A stretch of 64,000 nt of DNA from Lithodes maja (lineage: Eukaryota; Arthropoda; Malacostraca; Decapoda; Lithodidae), in contig JBAKBP010003140.1 in NCBI GenBank assembly GCA_037953745.1, positions 95,744 to 159,743 on the forward strand, written 5' to 3'. Every line of letters begins with the position of its first letter. The stretch's first letter is position 1. The notes below the pieces were generated by a model that did not search any database, was not told where the DNA came from, and saw only the letters and a list, made by a program, of their open reading frames with translations. Both the position numbers and the translations under genes were made by a program. Below, piece after piece: positions 18,775 to 28,892 of the stretch.

Positions 18775-21700
18775 ATGAACAGCAATTGTATAACCAGCAC
18801 TATGTCTAATGACTCATCATTTACGGGGGAGGATAACACGGTACAGCCTAGTAACCAGCAAGTACAACAGATGTTTAGGGAGGGGAGTGTTATAAGTGGA
18901 GAGAGGGATGCCCGGGCATTTTTGCAGACACCTTTGACCGAACAGCGCCTGCAGGCTATTGATTGTTACGGTCTTCGCTGTTTAGCCACGGTTTTGGGGC
19001 GGGACTGTCCTGACAGTTGGCCCAAGAAGAATTTGGTGGCATGTTTGTTGGGTGATGGCGATGGGGCGGTGGGTGGAGTGGGGTCTTGGGGGGTTCCCTC
19101 CAAGCCTCCATTCCACTCTACCCCTGAGCTGGGCCCTCAGCCAGCGAGTCTTAGCACGATGCAGCAGGAGGGTTCTCAAGGGCAAGCTGGCTTACCCGTA
19201 AACACGTCTCGGTGTGGATCCCCCATTTTGTGCTCTCCCCCCCCAGGCCTGTCTCCTGAGATGTTATTTCAGCTAGAACTAGCTAAGTTTAAGCTGCAGG
19301 AGACTCAGATACAACAGGCTAGTATAGAACGCATAGAGGTTGCTAGAATCCAAGCCAATCAGGATGCAACCAGGTACCAGGCTGAAATGGATGTCGAGAA
19401 GTCTAGAGTAGAGACCACGGGGCGTCATCTCGGTGGTGGGCACTGGGTTACAGACTCACTTTCGCATTTAATTAAGTTAGTACCCGCATTTGATGAGACA
19501 GCAGTGACTGAGTTTTTTGCTCGTTTCGAAAAGAAGTGTCGTGAGTATGACTGGCCGGAGGTTAAATGGGCAGCATTAGTTTCATCACGTCTAGTGGGTA
19601 AGGGGTTGAAAGCCTACGATGCACTGTCACTGGACGAGAGTGTAGTGTATGGACTGGTGAAGGAGGCTGTGCTCCGGGCCTACGAACTGCAACCCGAAAC
19701 TTATAGATTGAAGTTCCGTGGCGTGAATAAGAAGAGCGACGTCAGTTTTATGGAGCACGCACGGGACTTAACAGATGCAGGTAATAACTGGTTTCGGTCC
19801 GAGCACGCAGAGTCGGCTGAGGAAATTAAGCAACTTTTCTATCTGGAACAGTTTTACAAATGTACTGGAACCGATCTAACGCTGAACATTAAGGAAAAAT
19901 GTCCCAAGACAGTAGAGGAGGCTGCCAAGATGGCAGACCTCAGATTATCATTGATTCGTGGTTGCGGTGCCGCTCAGAGGGCTGAGTCAGGGCAGAAGGG
20001 GCGCTATACCCCACCCACCAGAGTTTTCGATAATAACAAATCCTATGACACACATAACCACACTAAATGCATTGCACCTAATAACACCTACAAACACAAG
20101 CCTCTCCCGTTTACTAAAGGTCAGGCCCCTTCTTCGCCCGCACAAGGGAAGAAGCCCATTGGGGATGTGAAATGTTACAAATGTCAGAAGCTAGGCCATT
20201 ATTCACGTGAGTGCCCTAGTAACACTCCCGCTAAGCCGGTGTCATTGGTTCACAGTATCGGTGTGTCTCTGAAGGCTGCAGCAACTGCCCGGGGTAGGTT
20301 GTCAGCAGCTGAGGCACACGCGGTAAAGAAGCGTACGGAAGGCTCGACACCTGTCCGGGACACTTTCTGTAACCATCGGGGACACGGGTTTGTGAGCTGG
20401 GGGAGTGAACTACGGGGGGTTGACTTGCTGAGGGATACGGGGGCTTCGCAAACTTTGTTGAGGAACTTCACAGGGAAACCGATAAATGCGGCCAGAGTTG
20501 TTGTGGTGCAGGGTATAAATGCTACGAGGTCATACCCACTTGTGAGGTTGGAGTTGAGAGTGGGAGAGGTGTGCAGGGAGCTGGATGTAGGGATCGTTGA
20601 GTGTTTGCCAGTTGAGGGCGTCGACCTTCTTCTCGGCAACGACTTTGCGGTGCCCACTTCCGGGACTCCACCCTTAGTCGTTGCCGAGAGGGCGGCCGAC
20701 GTGGATGGTGAGAATCGGGAATGGGTTGGGAGGTGCCAACAGGATGAGATGGCCTGTGTGGTAACCCGATCTCGCTCTGCGGCTCCTGCACAGCCTAGCA
20801 CTCAACCTCGGGGACAGTGGAGGAAGGATCAGGAGAAGGTTGCTAAGGGCAGGAAAAGGGACATTGATTCTGCTGCACTTCTCGGTGATTCGGTACTTGG
20901 ACCTATAATAAACACGGGAGTTGACTCTGGCCCAGATATGGTGTGTAACAAGGCAGAGTTGGGTAAGACTTCGCGTGAGGCAAGAGCTGTAGCGAGAGCC
21001 ACTAAGGCAGTAGAGCCTACTAGCCGGGGTAATGTCTTATTACAAAACCATCTTGATGCATTGACGCCCAGGGACATTAGTGAGCAGCAGCTGCAAGACG
21101 CTAGCCTAGCTCGTTATAGCAATGGTGCCATAGAGTTGGAGGAAGATGGGGATGCGAAGCCGGGAGATTTCTTTAGGCTCAACAGGATATTGTACCGCAG
21201 ATTTCTAGACCCCAAATCGAAGTGGGAGGGCGGTGCGAGGGTAGTAGACCAGGTGGTTGTTCCAAATAAGTATAGAGAGTCCTTATTGTGTCTGGCGCAT
21301 GATGTGCCGGTGGCGGGTCATTTGGGGGTAACAAAAACATTGGCGGCATTGGGCAGGTTTTTCTGGTGGCCTGGGGTCAAGGCTGATGTCTGTGCATGGG
21401 TGGCTGGGTGTGCGACCTGCCAGACAACGGGGAAGCCTAACCAGACAATCCCGAAGGCACCTTTGTTTCCCATACCTGTCACCGGGCCTCCGTTCAGCAA
21501 AGTTGTAGTAGATTTGGTTGGCCCTTTCCCGCCTACTAGTAGTGGCAATAAATTCCTGTTGACAATCATGGATGTGGCTACGAGATACCCGGACGCATAC
21601 CCCATGAGAAACGGCTCGGCAAAGGCAGTTGTTAAAAACTTATTATTGTTCTGTTCCCGTTATGGATTTCCACGTGAGGTGCAGTCAGACCAGGGGAGCA

Positions 21701-23874
21701 ATTTTACATCCAAATTGTTCAAGCAAACCCTTCAGTTGCACGGTATATGTTCTGTAGTGTCGTCAGCCTACCATCCCGAGAGTCAGGGAGTCTTGGAGCG
21801 GTGGCACTCGACCCTGAAGAGTATGCTACGCTGTTACTGTGCAGAACATGACACTGATTGGGATTTGGGTCTGCCGTATGTTCTGTTCGCTGCACGTGAA
21901 GTCCCAGGAGAGAGCCTGGGGTTCAGTCCAAATCAACTAGTCTTTGGCCATAATGTAAGAGGACCTTTAAGTATGGTGAAAGAGATCTGGGAGGGCGAAG
22001 AGAAGCCGGGGTCTGTACTTAAATATATCCTTGAGAGCCGGGAGAGACTTATAGGTTGCATGGCAGCGGCAGGTAATAACTTGGTTAATGCACAGGCGGT
22101 CATGAAGCACCAGTATGACGCCAAGGTGAAGCTTCGGGAGTTTTCGGTGGGTCAGGAGGTAATGTTGCTTTTACCTTTGCCTGGACACCCCCTTTCTGCC
22201 AAGTTTATTGGGCCGTGTGTGGTGGCTAAGAAACTGTCCGACCTTGATTATCTCGTTGCAACACCTGACCGTAGAAAAAAACATCAGTTATGTCATGTTA
22301 ACCTCATGAAAGAGTATGTGAGACGCCCCTCAGAGCCTCTCACTGTCCCTGTGCTGGCCTGCAGCGGCCAGGGTGGAGAAGGAGGTGGGGACAGTCATGC
22401 TGCTGAGGAGGATAGCTGGGACTGTGTCATTTCCGCGGAACAGTGGGCGGGGAATACTGAACAAGAGGCTAGGCAAGCTGTAAGTCACCTGCCTGAGCAC
22501 CAGGGTGCTGCTGTCCTAGGCCTGTTCAGGTCATACCCCTCTGTTTTCGCCGAACACCCAGGTCTCACTACTCAGGTAACGCACGACGTGGACGTCGGTG
22601 ATAATGTGCCCTTCAAGTCAGTGCCCTACCGTGTGCCCCCGGTAAAGTTGCCAGCTTTACGGGAGGAGTTAAAGTACATGGTTGAGAGAGGGATGATCAC
22701 TGAAGGTTATGTGAAGTGGACATCACCCGTCACGTTGCAGCCAAAACCTGACGGCAAGGTGCGGTTCTGCATAGATTTTCGTAGGCTAAATGGCTTGACC
22801 ACTACCAACCCTTACCCTTTGCCTCGAGTTGACGACAGCGTGGACAAGATAGGGAATGCAAAGTACCTTACTAAAATTGATCTTGTAAAAGGCTACTGGC
22901 AAGTACCCCTGTCGGACCGAGCTAAGCAAGTTTGTGGTTTTGTGGTAGATGGCAAGACCTACCAATGTAACGTAATGCCTTATGGGCTTAAGAACGCACC
23001 TGCCACGTTTCAGAACCTGATGAACGATATTTGTGACGAAATCCCTAACTGCACGGTCTACCTTGATGACGTGATAGTGTATGATGACAATTTTGATAAT
23101 CACCTAAGGCACTTAGAGACCCTGTTTGGGAAGTTGCACGATGCTGGGCTGGTGGTGAACCTGAGGAAGTGCGAGTTTGTAAAGGCTACTGTGCAGTATC
23201 TTGGCTTCGTGGTCGGGTTAGGCCGGGTGTGCCCCCCCCTGAGCAAGATACAGGCTATCAATATGTTTCCCAGGCCCACCACTAAGCGCCAGGTCATGCG
23301 GTTCCTAGGTATGATAGGCTATTATAGGCGCTTCATCCGGGGATACTCTACTGTCTTAGCACCGTTAACTGATCTACTGTCGAAGTCAGTGAAGTTCTGT
23401 TGGGCTGCGGAGTGTCAGAGGGCTTTCGACCTAGTCAAGCACCTGCTGTGTACACATCCGATTTTGAGAGCCCCAGACTTCTCCAGGAGTTTTCAGCTGG
23501 CGACTGATGCCAGCGGTGTGGGTGCCGGGGCAGTGTTACTGCAGACTGATTCCGAGGGCTTGGAACACCCAGTGAGCTTCTTTTCTCACAAGTTTAATTC
23601 GGCACAAAGGAATTACTCGACTATAGAGAAGGAGCTTCTTGCTATCGTTTTGTCGCTCAAACATTTCGAAGTTTATGTTCCAGCCTACGGCCCGGTAGTG
23701 ACGATTTATACGGACCATCATCCCTTGAAATTCCTAAATCAGTTTCACAATCGGAATATGCGGTTGACCAGGTGGTCCCTAATGCTCCAAGAGTATAATC
23801 TCAACATTCAGCATATTGCCGGGAGTGAGAACGTGATAGCAGATTGTCTATCAAGGGTTGATGATCCAGGATAG
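18775..23874 (+). CDS. Ty3/gypsy-like Gag-Pol polyprotein, order Gag-PR-IN-RT-RH
   Basis: A single 1699-codon frame, intact. It encodes the structural and enzymatic proteins of an LTR retrotransposon. Residues 1-460 are Gag-like: a SAP-like start, then a helical stretch LELAKFKLQETQIQQ, then the capsid-like FARFEKKCREYDW. A CCHC knuckle CYKCQKLGHYSREC is at about 466-479. The protease site RDTGASQT is at about 552-559. The integrase HHCC starts near 842 (HDVPVAGH ... CATC), with DDE residues Asp913, Asp972 and Glu1008. RT follows, with PYRVPP, LVKGYWQVPL and catalytic YLDDV at 1429-1433. RNase H has TDAS near 1577-1580 and ends at 1699. Integrase therefore precedes RT. That is the Ty1/copia-like order known for the Gmr1 group of Ty3/gypsy elements and unlike ordinary gypsy elements. 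Start chosen: ATG 18775; a second ATG (MSNDSSF) lies eight codons later. Confidence 0.93.
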   Translation: MNSNCITSTMSNDSSFTGEDNTVQPSNQQVQQMFREGSVISGERDARAFLQTPLTEQRLQAIDCYGLRCLATVLGRDCPDSWPKKNLVACLLGDGDGAVGGVGSWGVPSKPPFHSTPELGPQPASLSTMQQEGSQGQAGLPVNTSRCGSPILCSPPPGLSPEMLFQLELAKFKLQETQIQQASIERIEVARIQANQDATRYQAEMDVEKSRVETTGRHLGGGHWVTDSLSHLIKLVPAFDETAVTEFFARFEKKCREYDWPEVKWAALVSSRLVGKGLKAYDALSLDESVVYGLVKEAVLRAYELQPETYRLKFRGVNKKSDVSFMEHARDLTDAGNNWFRSEHAESAEEIKQLFYLEQFYKCTGTDLTLNIKEKCPKTVEEAAKMADLRLSLIRGCGAAQRAESGQKGRYTPPTRVFDNNKSYDTHNHTKCIAPNNTYKHKPLPFTKGQAPSSPAQGKKPIGDVKCYKCQKLGHYSRECPSNTPAKPVSLVHSIGVSLKAAATARGRLSAAEAHAVKKRTEGSTPVRDTFCNHRGHGFVSWGSELRGVDLLRDTGASQTLLRNFTGKPINAARVVVVQGINATRSYPLVRLELRVGEVCRELDVGIVECLPVEGVDLLLGNDFAVPTSGTPPLVVAERAADVDGENREWVGRCQQDEMACVVTRSRSAAPAQPSTQPRGQWRKDQEKVAKGRKRDIDSAALLGDSVLGPIINTGVDSGPDMVCNKAELGKTSREARAVARATKAVEPTSRGNVLLQNHLDALTPRDISEQQLQDASLARYSNGAIELEEDGDAKPGDFFRLNRILYRRFLDPKSKWEGGARVVDQVVVPNKYRESLLCLAHDVPVAGHLGVTKTLAALGRFFWWPGVKADVCAWVAGCATCQTTGKPNQTIPKAPLFPIPVTGPPFSKVVVDLVGPFPPTSSGNKFLLTIMDVATRYPDAYPMRNGSAKAVVKNLLLFCSRYGFPREVQSDQGSNFTSKLFKQTLQLHGICSVVSSAYHPESQGVLERWHSTLKSMLRCYCAEHDTDWDLGLPYVLFAAREVPGESLGFSPNQLVFGHNVRGPLSMVKEIWEGEEKPGSVLKYILESRERLIGCMAAAGNNLVNAQAVMKHQYDAKVKLREFSVGQEVMLLLPLPGHPLSAKFIGPCVVAKKLSDLDYLVATPDRRKKHQLCHVNLMKEYVRRPSEPLTVPVLACSGQGGEGGGDSHAAEEDSWDCVISAEQWAGNTEQEARQAVSHLPEHQGAAVLGLFRSYPSVFAEHPGLTTQVTHDVDVGDNVPFKSVPYRVPPVKLPALREELKYMVERGMITEGYVKWTSPVTLQPKPDGKVRFCIDFRRLNGLTTTNPYPLPRVDDSVDKIGNAKYLTKIDLVKGYWQVPLSDRAKQVCGFVVDGKTYQCNVMPYGLKNAPATFQNLMNDICDEIPNCTVYLDDVIVYDDNFDNHLRHLETLFGKLHDAGLVVNLRKCEFVKATVQYLGFVVGLGRVCPPLSKIQAINMFPRPTTKRQVMRFLGMIGYYRRFIRGYSTVLAPLTDLLSKSVKFCWAAECQRAFDLVKHLLCTHPILRAPDFSRSFQLATDASGVGAGAVLLQTDSEGLEHPVSFFSHKFNSAQRNYSTIEKELLAIVLSLKHFEVYVPAYGPVVTIYTDHHPLKFLNQFHNRNMRLTRWSLMLQEYNLNIQHIAGSENVIADCLSRVDDPG

Positions 23875-24140
23875 TCGTGCACGGTGTGTGGGTTGAGCAG
23901 GAGTAAAATTAGGCTATCATAACGCCGTCCAAAAAGATTATAAAACAATAAAATAAACGAGAATTTTTTTTTTTAGTTTTGTAAGTCTTTATTGTTGTAG
24001 CATGATGCATGCGATATTGTGTTTTATGTATAATTCACACTTCAGTTGTTGTGCACCTTGCAATTAGTGGCAGCTAAGGGTAGCAGGTCGGTTGGTTGCC
24101 TGTCAGATTTTGATAATGCTTCTAAGGTCGATTATCTAAA

Positions 24141-24153
24141 ATCTTGGGGGGGC
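24141..24153 (+). promoter_or_regulatory. Polypurine tract before 3' LTR
   Basis: ATCTTGGGGGGGC directly precedes the TGTGACG start of the LTR. The same tract precedes the middle LTR at 16693-16705. It is the expected plus-strand priming site. Confidence 0.75.
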
Positions 24154-25959
24154 TGTGACGCCCAGTGCGTGGCAACGCAACCTGATTGTACTCCTTGGTA
24201 CTCCACTGTACCACCACGGTACCGCGTTGTACCGTGCTGGCTGCTTATATTGAGTGTGACAACGTATAACTATGTTCTTTGTATCTCTGCAAAGGTCTCG
24301 TCATTTGCTAACCAGTGGTGGGTTTTGTTTTAAGCCATGTCGAGACCTTCCATTTAATATGTAGTATCAATAGAGAAGTTGATAGATAAGACAGTGGGAA
24401 TTCAGAGAGAGAGAGTGAGTTAGACTTCAGAGCGAGAGGGTAGCGGTGCGCCACGCTGCCGGGGGGGTGGTTGCCAGACGTATGGACCGGTTGGCAGCCC
24501 TGCGCTTATAGCTAGGTGCGACAGGGTTGGTAGTACATTGCCGCCTGCCTATGCTGCCTGGGCTGCCCATGTTGTCGTACAGCACATTGCCTGGAGGCTC
24601 GCTGTGTGCTCTATGACCAGGTTGCCTAGAACCTTTGAGATTCTAACATCCCTTGCCCTCTCTCCCAATTTCTCACGGTTGCACTCTTTCTCTCTGACGA
24701 CATTACTCTCATTTCATTCTTCTCTCTATTTAAATGCATACCCTTCCCTTGAGGTCCTAAAGGAGTTTCAGCACTCACCTCTCGTATTACTCTTAGGACA
24801 AGCATATATTTACATGTATTAGATTTAAGGGGTTAATGTGAACAGCGATCTTCTTGATGAGGATAGTTGGTGAACGTTCTACATGTTCACGAGTTATATG
24901 CCCAGCTCATCATCCAATTTGTGACTAGACTAGTGCCATGTGTAAGAGCCCGACCATGCCCAGGAGTTGTCTGTAGAGGGGCGAGGACTTAGCCTTGATT
25001 TGCCTACCGAGCCAGGAGCGAGTGCAGTACCAGAGACTACAGCTCGCTCGTAGTGCCGGTATAGTAGAGTAACGTAATTTATCTGTCCTTGTGTTCTCTG
25101 CAGTCTTTTCCTGGGTTCTCGCTTTCGGTGCTGGGACTCGTTGTTCCTGTGACTTGGCCTGCTAGCTAGAACACATGGGGATGATGAGTGGGTTATATCT
25201 TTATTTTACTATGCATTGCAGCTCTCTTTAAGTTTATGTATGTAACACTTTACAATACACATTACTCACACACAAGACAACACTATTAATACTTTCATGT
25301 ATCAATTAACTGCACTGTCGTTTTGCTGCTGTGTCCGGAGTTCCGTTGCGTAGGGCGCATACGGACTCAGAGGGGAGACAGAGTGAGAGAAGCGAAGTAG
25401 CCTATGCGGTAGTAGGCTACCGGCGCAGTACTGTTGCCTGCAACCTTTTAGTTATTCCAAGTATAGATTCATTATTACAATAAGTGACTACTATTTATGT
25501 TCCTTCCATGTGTATTATTAGGTATCTACTGGATCATGAACATCTTGTATGCTACATGCTAGTGCATGTTAGTAGGGGACAGTTATTCTAGTGCACGCGC
25601 TTTCAAGTAGGCGTGTACATTTGTCATTTAGCATTTCACTGTCATACCTTTAGCCTGCTTCTATTCTACATTATTAGAGGCTTAATATTAACGTAGTTTC
25701 TTGAGTATTGCATTTCTTTAGTCATAACGTAACCTATAAATGTCTGAGGGAGTTTAGCCTCATAGCCTACCCCTGTTGTACACTTTCGCCGAGTTAAGGT
25801 ACCTCGTTACCATAGACGATAACTCTGTAGGGCGTTGGTGCTTTTGTTGTCTGGAGCATATAGTATTTGGGACTGGAATCGAGCGTGTCGTTGTCACATA
25901 AGCCATTTCTGTCCTACGATCAAGAATCCCGAATATGTATTGCCGATCCAGCCGTAACA
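24154..25959 (+). repeat. 3' LTR of the gypsy array
   Basis: 1806 bp, TGTGACGC to GCCGTAACA, closely matching 16706-18532. The flank after it is CTACC, which does not match the left flank of the array. Confidence 0.9.
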
Positions 25960-26457
25960 CTACCTTTGCGCAGTCTTTATTATTCGCCTGCCTATTATTA
26001 CTATATGTCCTAGCATTTATTGTGACCCGTATTCTGCATTATAATTGTTCAAGATTCTCTACGAACATCTTCCCAGCATCAGACTTATTTCAGAAGTTTC
26101 CAGTTGATGTTGCAGGACTAGCATTGCACTTTCTTTAATACAGGAGTGCCAGTTATTTGAGTATCTACCGTAACGTTAATTAATCACGTTAACTATCTTT
26201 TCTTTGTGTAACATAATCGAGTAATCTTTTACTGTTTGAGAATAGGCTGTTTCATTGAGCGTCAGCCTAGTGTGTGTGCACCAGTTACCGAGTCATAGGA
26301 TACCTCGTTGTCCAGGCAGGACTCAGGGCGGTAATGGTGTTTTGTTTTCCAGTGTTTAAGGCAGGGGTTGGATCTAGTGTTACCGTTGTTGCTTTTTGCC
26401 ATTATCTAGTCCAATGTTGAAGAGTCCTGTGTCTTTGAGAACCTGGATCGTAACACA
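25960..26457. other. Unassigned flank, possible LTR remnant
   Basis: About 500 bp without an open frame, ending GGATCGTAACA, which resembles the CGTAACA ends of the gypsy LTRs here. It may be the 3' part of a related older LTR into which, or from which, the array recombined. Confidence 0.3.
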
Positions 26458-27035
26458 GTTGATTTATTCAACCTCAAAGTTTCTTCAAAAAGCTATTGCA
26501 TGTCCTTTTTAGGTGATCAATATTCTCACAGCCCCATATTTCACTACCGTACAATAAGATGGGTAATACTAGTTTTTCGTATAAATCGATACTTGTGTCG
26601 AACGGTAGGTTAAGCTTGTTAATTTTATTTAATAACCCATAAGTTGCTCTCTTACTTTTAATTACTTGTTTTGCTTTAGCTTTATGAACTCGACCTTTGA
26701 AGTTAAATGTTGTGCCCAGGTAAGTATAATCATCCACTACCTGGATTTCATCATTACCGAAATTTAATGTCCTATGTTTTCTGACCTTACCCCTGGAAAA
26801 TATTACAACTTTAGTTTTACCAATATTTACCTGCAGTGATGAAAGGCTACAATACTCCTGAACGGCATTCAAAGCAAACTGTAAATAATTTTCATTTTCG
26901 GCCATAACTATAGTGTCATCAGCATAAAGTAGGCAAAACAAATTAAAATAAAGTTCAGCATCATTCTCGCCCAAGAACCCTGCAACATCTGTACTGATAG
27001 TTGGCAATCCCGAAAATGCATTACTGATGTGAGCT

Positions 27036-27524
27036 TTAACCCTTCTGACCCGGGCTAGCCCTCCTAAGGACAGTGTGGGGTACCCGGGCGATCTGGCCAA
27101 AAAACGTCTAGGCCTAGGCTACCGTATCTTTGTTATTTTAACTGCTAGAAATTTTCCACTCATCTATAAACGTAGTGCGGTTTCCAATCTGTAGACTGGC
27201 GTTGAGTAGAGCTCTGTAAGTCAACTGGTTCATTGTGATGACGATTTCAGTGGAGCTAATTTTTCCGCGATGTTGACAATATCGGAGCTTTTCAGACACT
27301 AATTTAGTCTGACGTCACAACAATAACATTGATTGATCCGACGTCTCCTTCTTGTTTTCGGAGGTGCGGTGACGCAACGATCGGCTTTGTTTACATGCGT
27401 CGGACGCACGGCGTTCAGACCAAGCTAATAGGCTTTCAAGCTTACGGATTTTAACAGGACACCCGGGTTCCTGCCCATCTGCCGAGGTGTCATTTTAAAA
27501 TGCTGCCCGGGCCAGGAGGGTTAA
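27036..27524. mobile_element. TTAA-flanked MITE in LINE (CCCTTCTGACCCGGG termini)
   Basis: TTAA at 27036-27039 and 27521-27524. Termini read CCCTTCTGACCCGGGC on the left and, complemented, CCCTCCTGGCCCGGGC on the right. Excision to one TTAA restores the LINE frame across NDF-K-AHIS. No coding capacity. Confidence 0.85.
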
Positions 27525-27679
27525 AATCATTTAAAAACATTGCAAATAGAAGTGGGGATAAACTTTCTCCTTGTCTCACACCGACATTACACGAAAACTA
27601 AGAGGATATCTGATTATTGACTTTAACACATGATTTAGCCCTGCTATACAAGTTGTGCACCACCCGTAGTACCCTCCCA

Positions 27680-28097
27680 TTAACACTTAAAGAGCGGCTC
27701 ACCACATAAGTCGAGTTGAAAAAACAGGCAAAAAACGAGTGAAAAAATGGTGTAAATCGAGTGAAAATGAGTGGGATAGTAATGATCCATACGTCCGATA
27801 TCTGTGGCCTCCCGGCCCACACTAACTCCAGTTCCCCCACCGCGCGAGAGGATCACAGTGTAACCAATAGTTCGCTAAAAGTGAGCAAGGTAGCAAAATC
27901 TGCTAAACTTCCATCTTCGAGGTAACACTGTCAGTGCTCCACGAGTGCTACGTAGCTGTATGTTACGTCAATGTGTAGCGATTTCCACCTAGTTTTCGGC
28001 ACAATACAGTTCCTTTCATACTGATGGTTGATATAGCAGTCAGAATGGCCTGAAAAGGCCCAAAACGGCCACAGAGGGCCCGCTAAAGAAGGGTTAA
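27680..28097. mobile_element. TTAA-flanked MITE in LINE (AGCGG termini)
   Basis: TTAA at 27680-27683 and 28094-28097. Termini read TTAACACTTAAAGAGCGG and, complemented, TTAACCCTTCTTTAGCGG. Excision restores the LINE frame across GHNI-NGRV. It shares an ATAAGTCGAG motif just inside the terminus with the MITE at 38043. The same terminus occurs again at 55863. Confidence 0.85.
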
Positions 28098-28426
28098 TAT
28101 TGTGACCTAACATTTTCGTCCATAATTCTGTTCTCTCAATAAAGTCAAAAGCCTTTTTATAATCAATAAAAGCACAATACAACCTTTTCTTACGAGCCAA
28201 ATAGTAATTAATAAGAACGTGCAACGAAAATATATGATTAAGGGTACTGAAACCTTTCCTGAAGCCTGCCTGTTCGTTCCCTAATAAGTTCATGTTAGTC
28301 AAGTATTCATAAAGTCTCGTGTTAAGTAAAGATGTGAACAACTTACCCAACGTGATATAGGAAGCTAGTGTATAGATAATGGTGAAAAATATCCCAAATA
28401 CATGTTTTCTTTTTAAAAAGCCCCGC

Positions 28427-28578
28427 CCCTCTCCCACTCTCACTCTCTCCCTCTCTCTCTGGTAAGTGAAACGGCGAATGGTAAACAAAGCTTGTATGAA
28501 GAACCAAGCTTATATCCCTGTGATGGATGGAGCTCCACAACCAGGCTGGCTCTCATCTCTCTCTCTCTCTCTCTCCCT
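28427..28578. repeat. CT microsatellites
   Basis: Two CT-rich tracts (about 28427-28460 and 28549-28577) separated by unique sequence, at the edge of the LINE fragment. Confidence 0.8.
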
Positions 28579-28715
28579 TTCAAATGTGTAATTTCCCTTT
28601 CAAACTAATTTCTTCCTATACTATATAAAAAACTTTCCTTGTAGGCATTTCCTGGCCCATAAGGTTGCACTTCATCCTATTTTCCGGTACGGCTCTTTAG
28701 CCGGAGGAAGCGGAG

Positions 28716-28860
28716 GGTAGGGAGAGAGCCGTCTACTTTACTGTAATATTCTTCCACTAAACTGTCCCTGTCTAGTAGTATTAAGGCCAGACCACCTAGT
28801 TGGGACCGCAAGGTCCGTGTGGTCTGAGTACCTGTGTAACTGTGTAACTCTCTCTCTGCT
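28716..28860 (+). repeat. Dispersed repeat, copy 1
   Basis: A block running GGGAGAGAGCC, then ATTAAGGCCAGACCACCTAG and GGGACCGCAAGGTC, then CTGTGTAAC. It matches 30240-30380 (plus) and 50870-50990 (minus). No coding signal; the element type is unknown. Confidence 0.6.
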
Positions 28861-28892
28861 TGTCGAACCTCTTCGATGTCTTCCACGATATC

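Larger units (their letters stand above)
15246..25959 (+). mobile_element. Tandem Ty3/gypsy array, Gmr1-like (three LTR segments)
   Basis: Order: a 35-bp LTR start (15246-15280), a pol 3' fragment, PPT, full LTR (16706-18532), full internal region with an intact polyprotein, PPT, full LTR (24154-25959). The first unit is a deleted copy: LTR sequence joins directly to mid-RT and everything between is lost. The stretches 15276-16705 and 22726-24153 are essentially identical, so the duplication is recent. No target duplication is visible between 15241-15245 (GAGGG) and 25960 onward (CTACC). Confidence 0.9.
26458..28352 (-). pseudogene. LINE reverse transcriptase interrupted by two TTAA elements
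   Basis: Minus-strand LINE pieces in order. RT start at 28352-28098: GKLFTSLLNTRL, NEQAGFRKGFST, FIDYKKAFDFI. Middle at 27679-27525: RVVHNLYSRAKSCV, then GVRQGESLSPLLFAMFL. Catalytic and C-terminal part at 27035-26458: LLYADDTIVMAEN, YLGTTFNFKG, LYGSEIWGCE. The two gaps are filled by TTAA-flanked elements. Removing each insert with one TTAA rejoins the RT frame without a shift. The endonuclease is missing and the 5' side ends near a GA microsatellite. The clade is uncertain. Confidence 0.8.

Noticed and set aside
25954..25965. Target duplication flanking the gypsy array
   Set aside because: GAGGG on the left and CTACC on the right do not match; the array is rearranged or its true ends differ.
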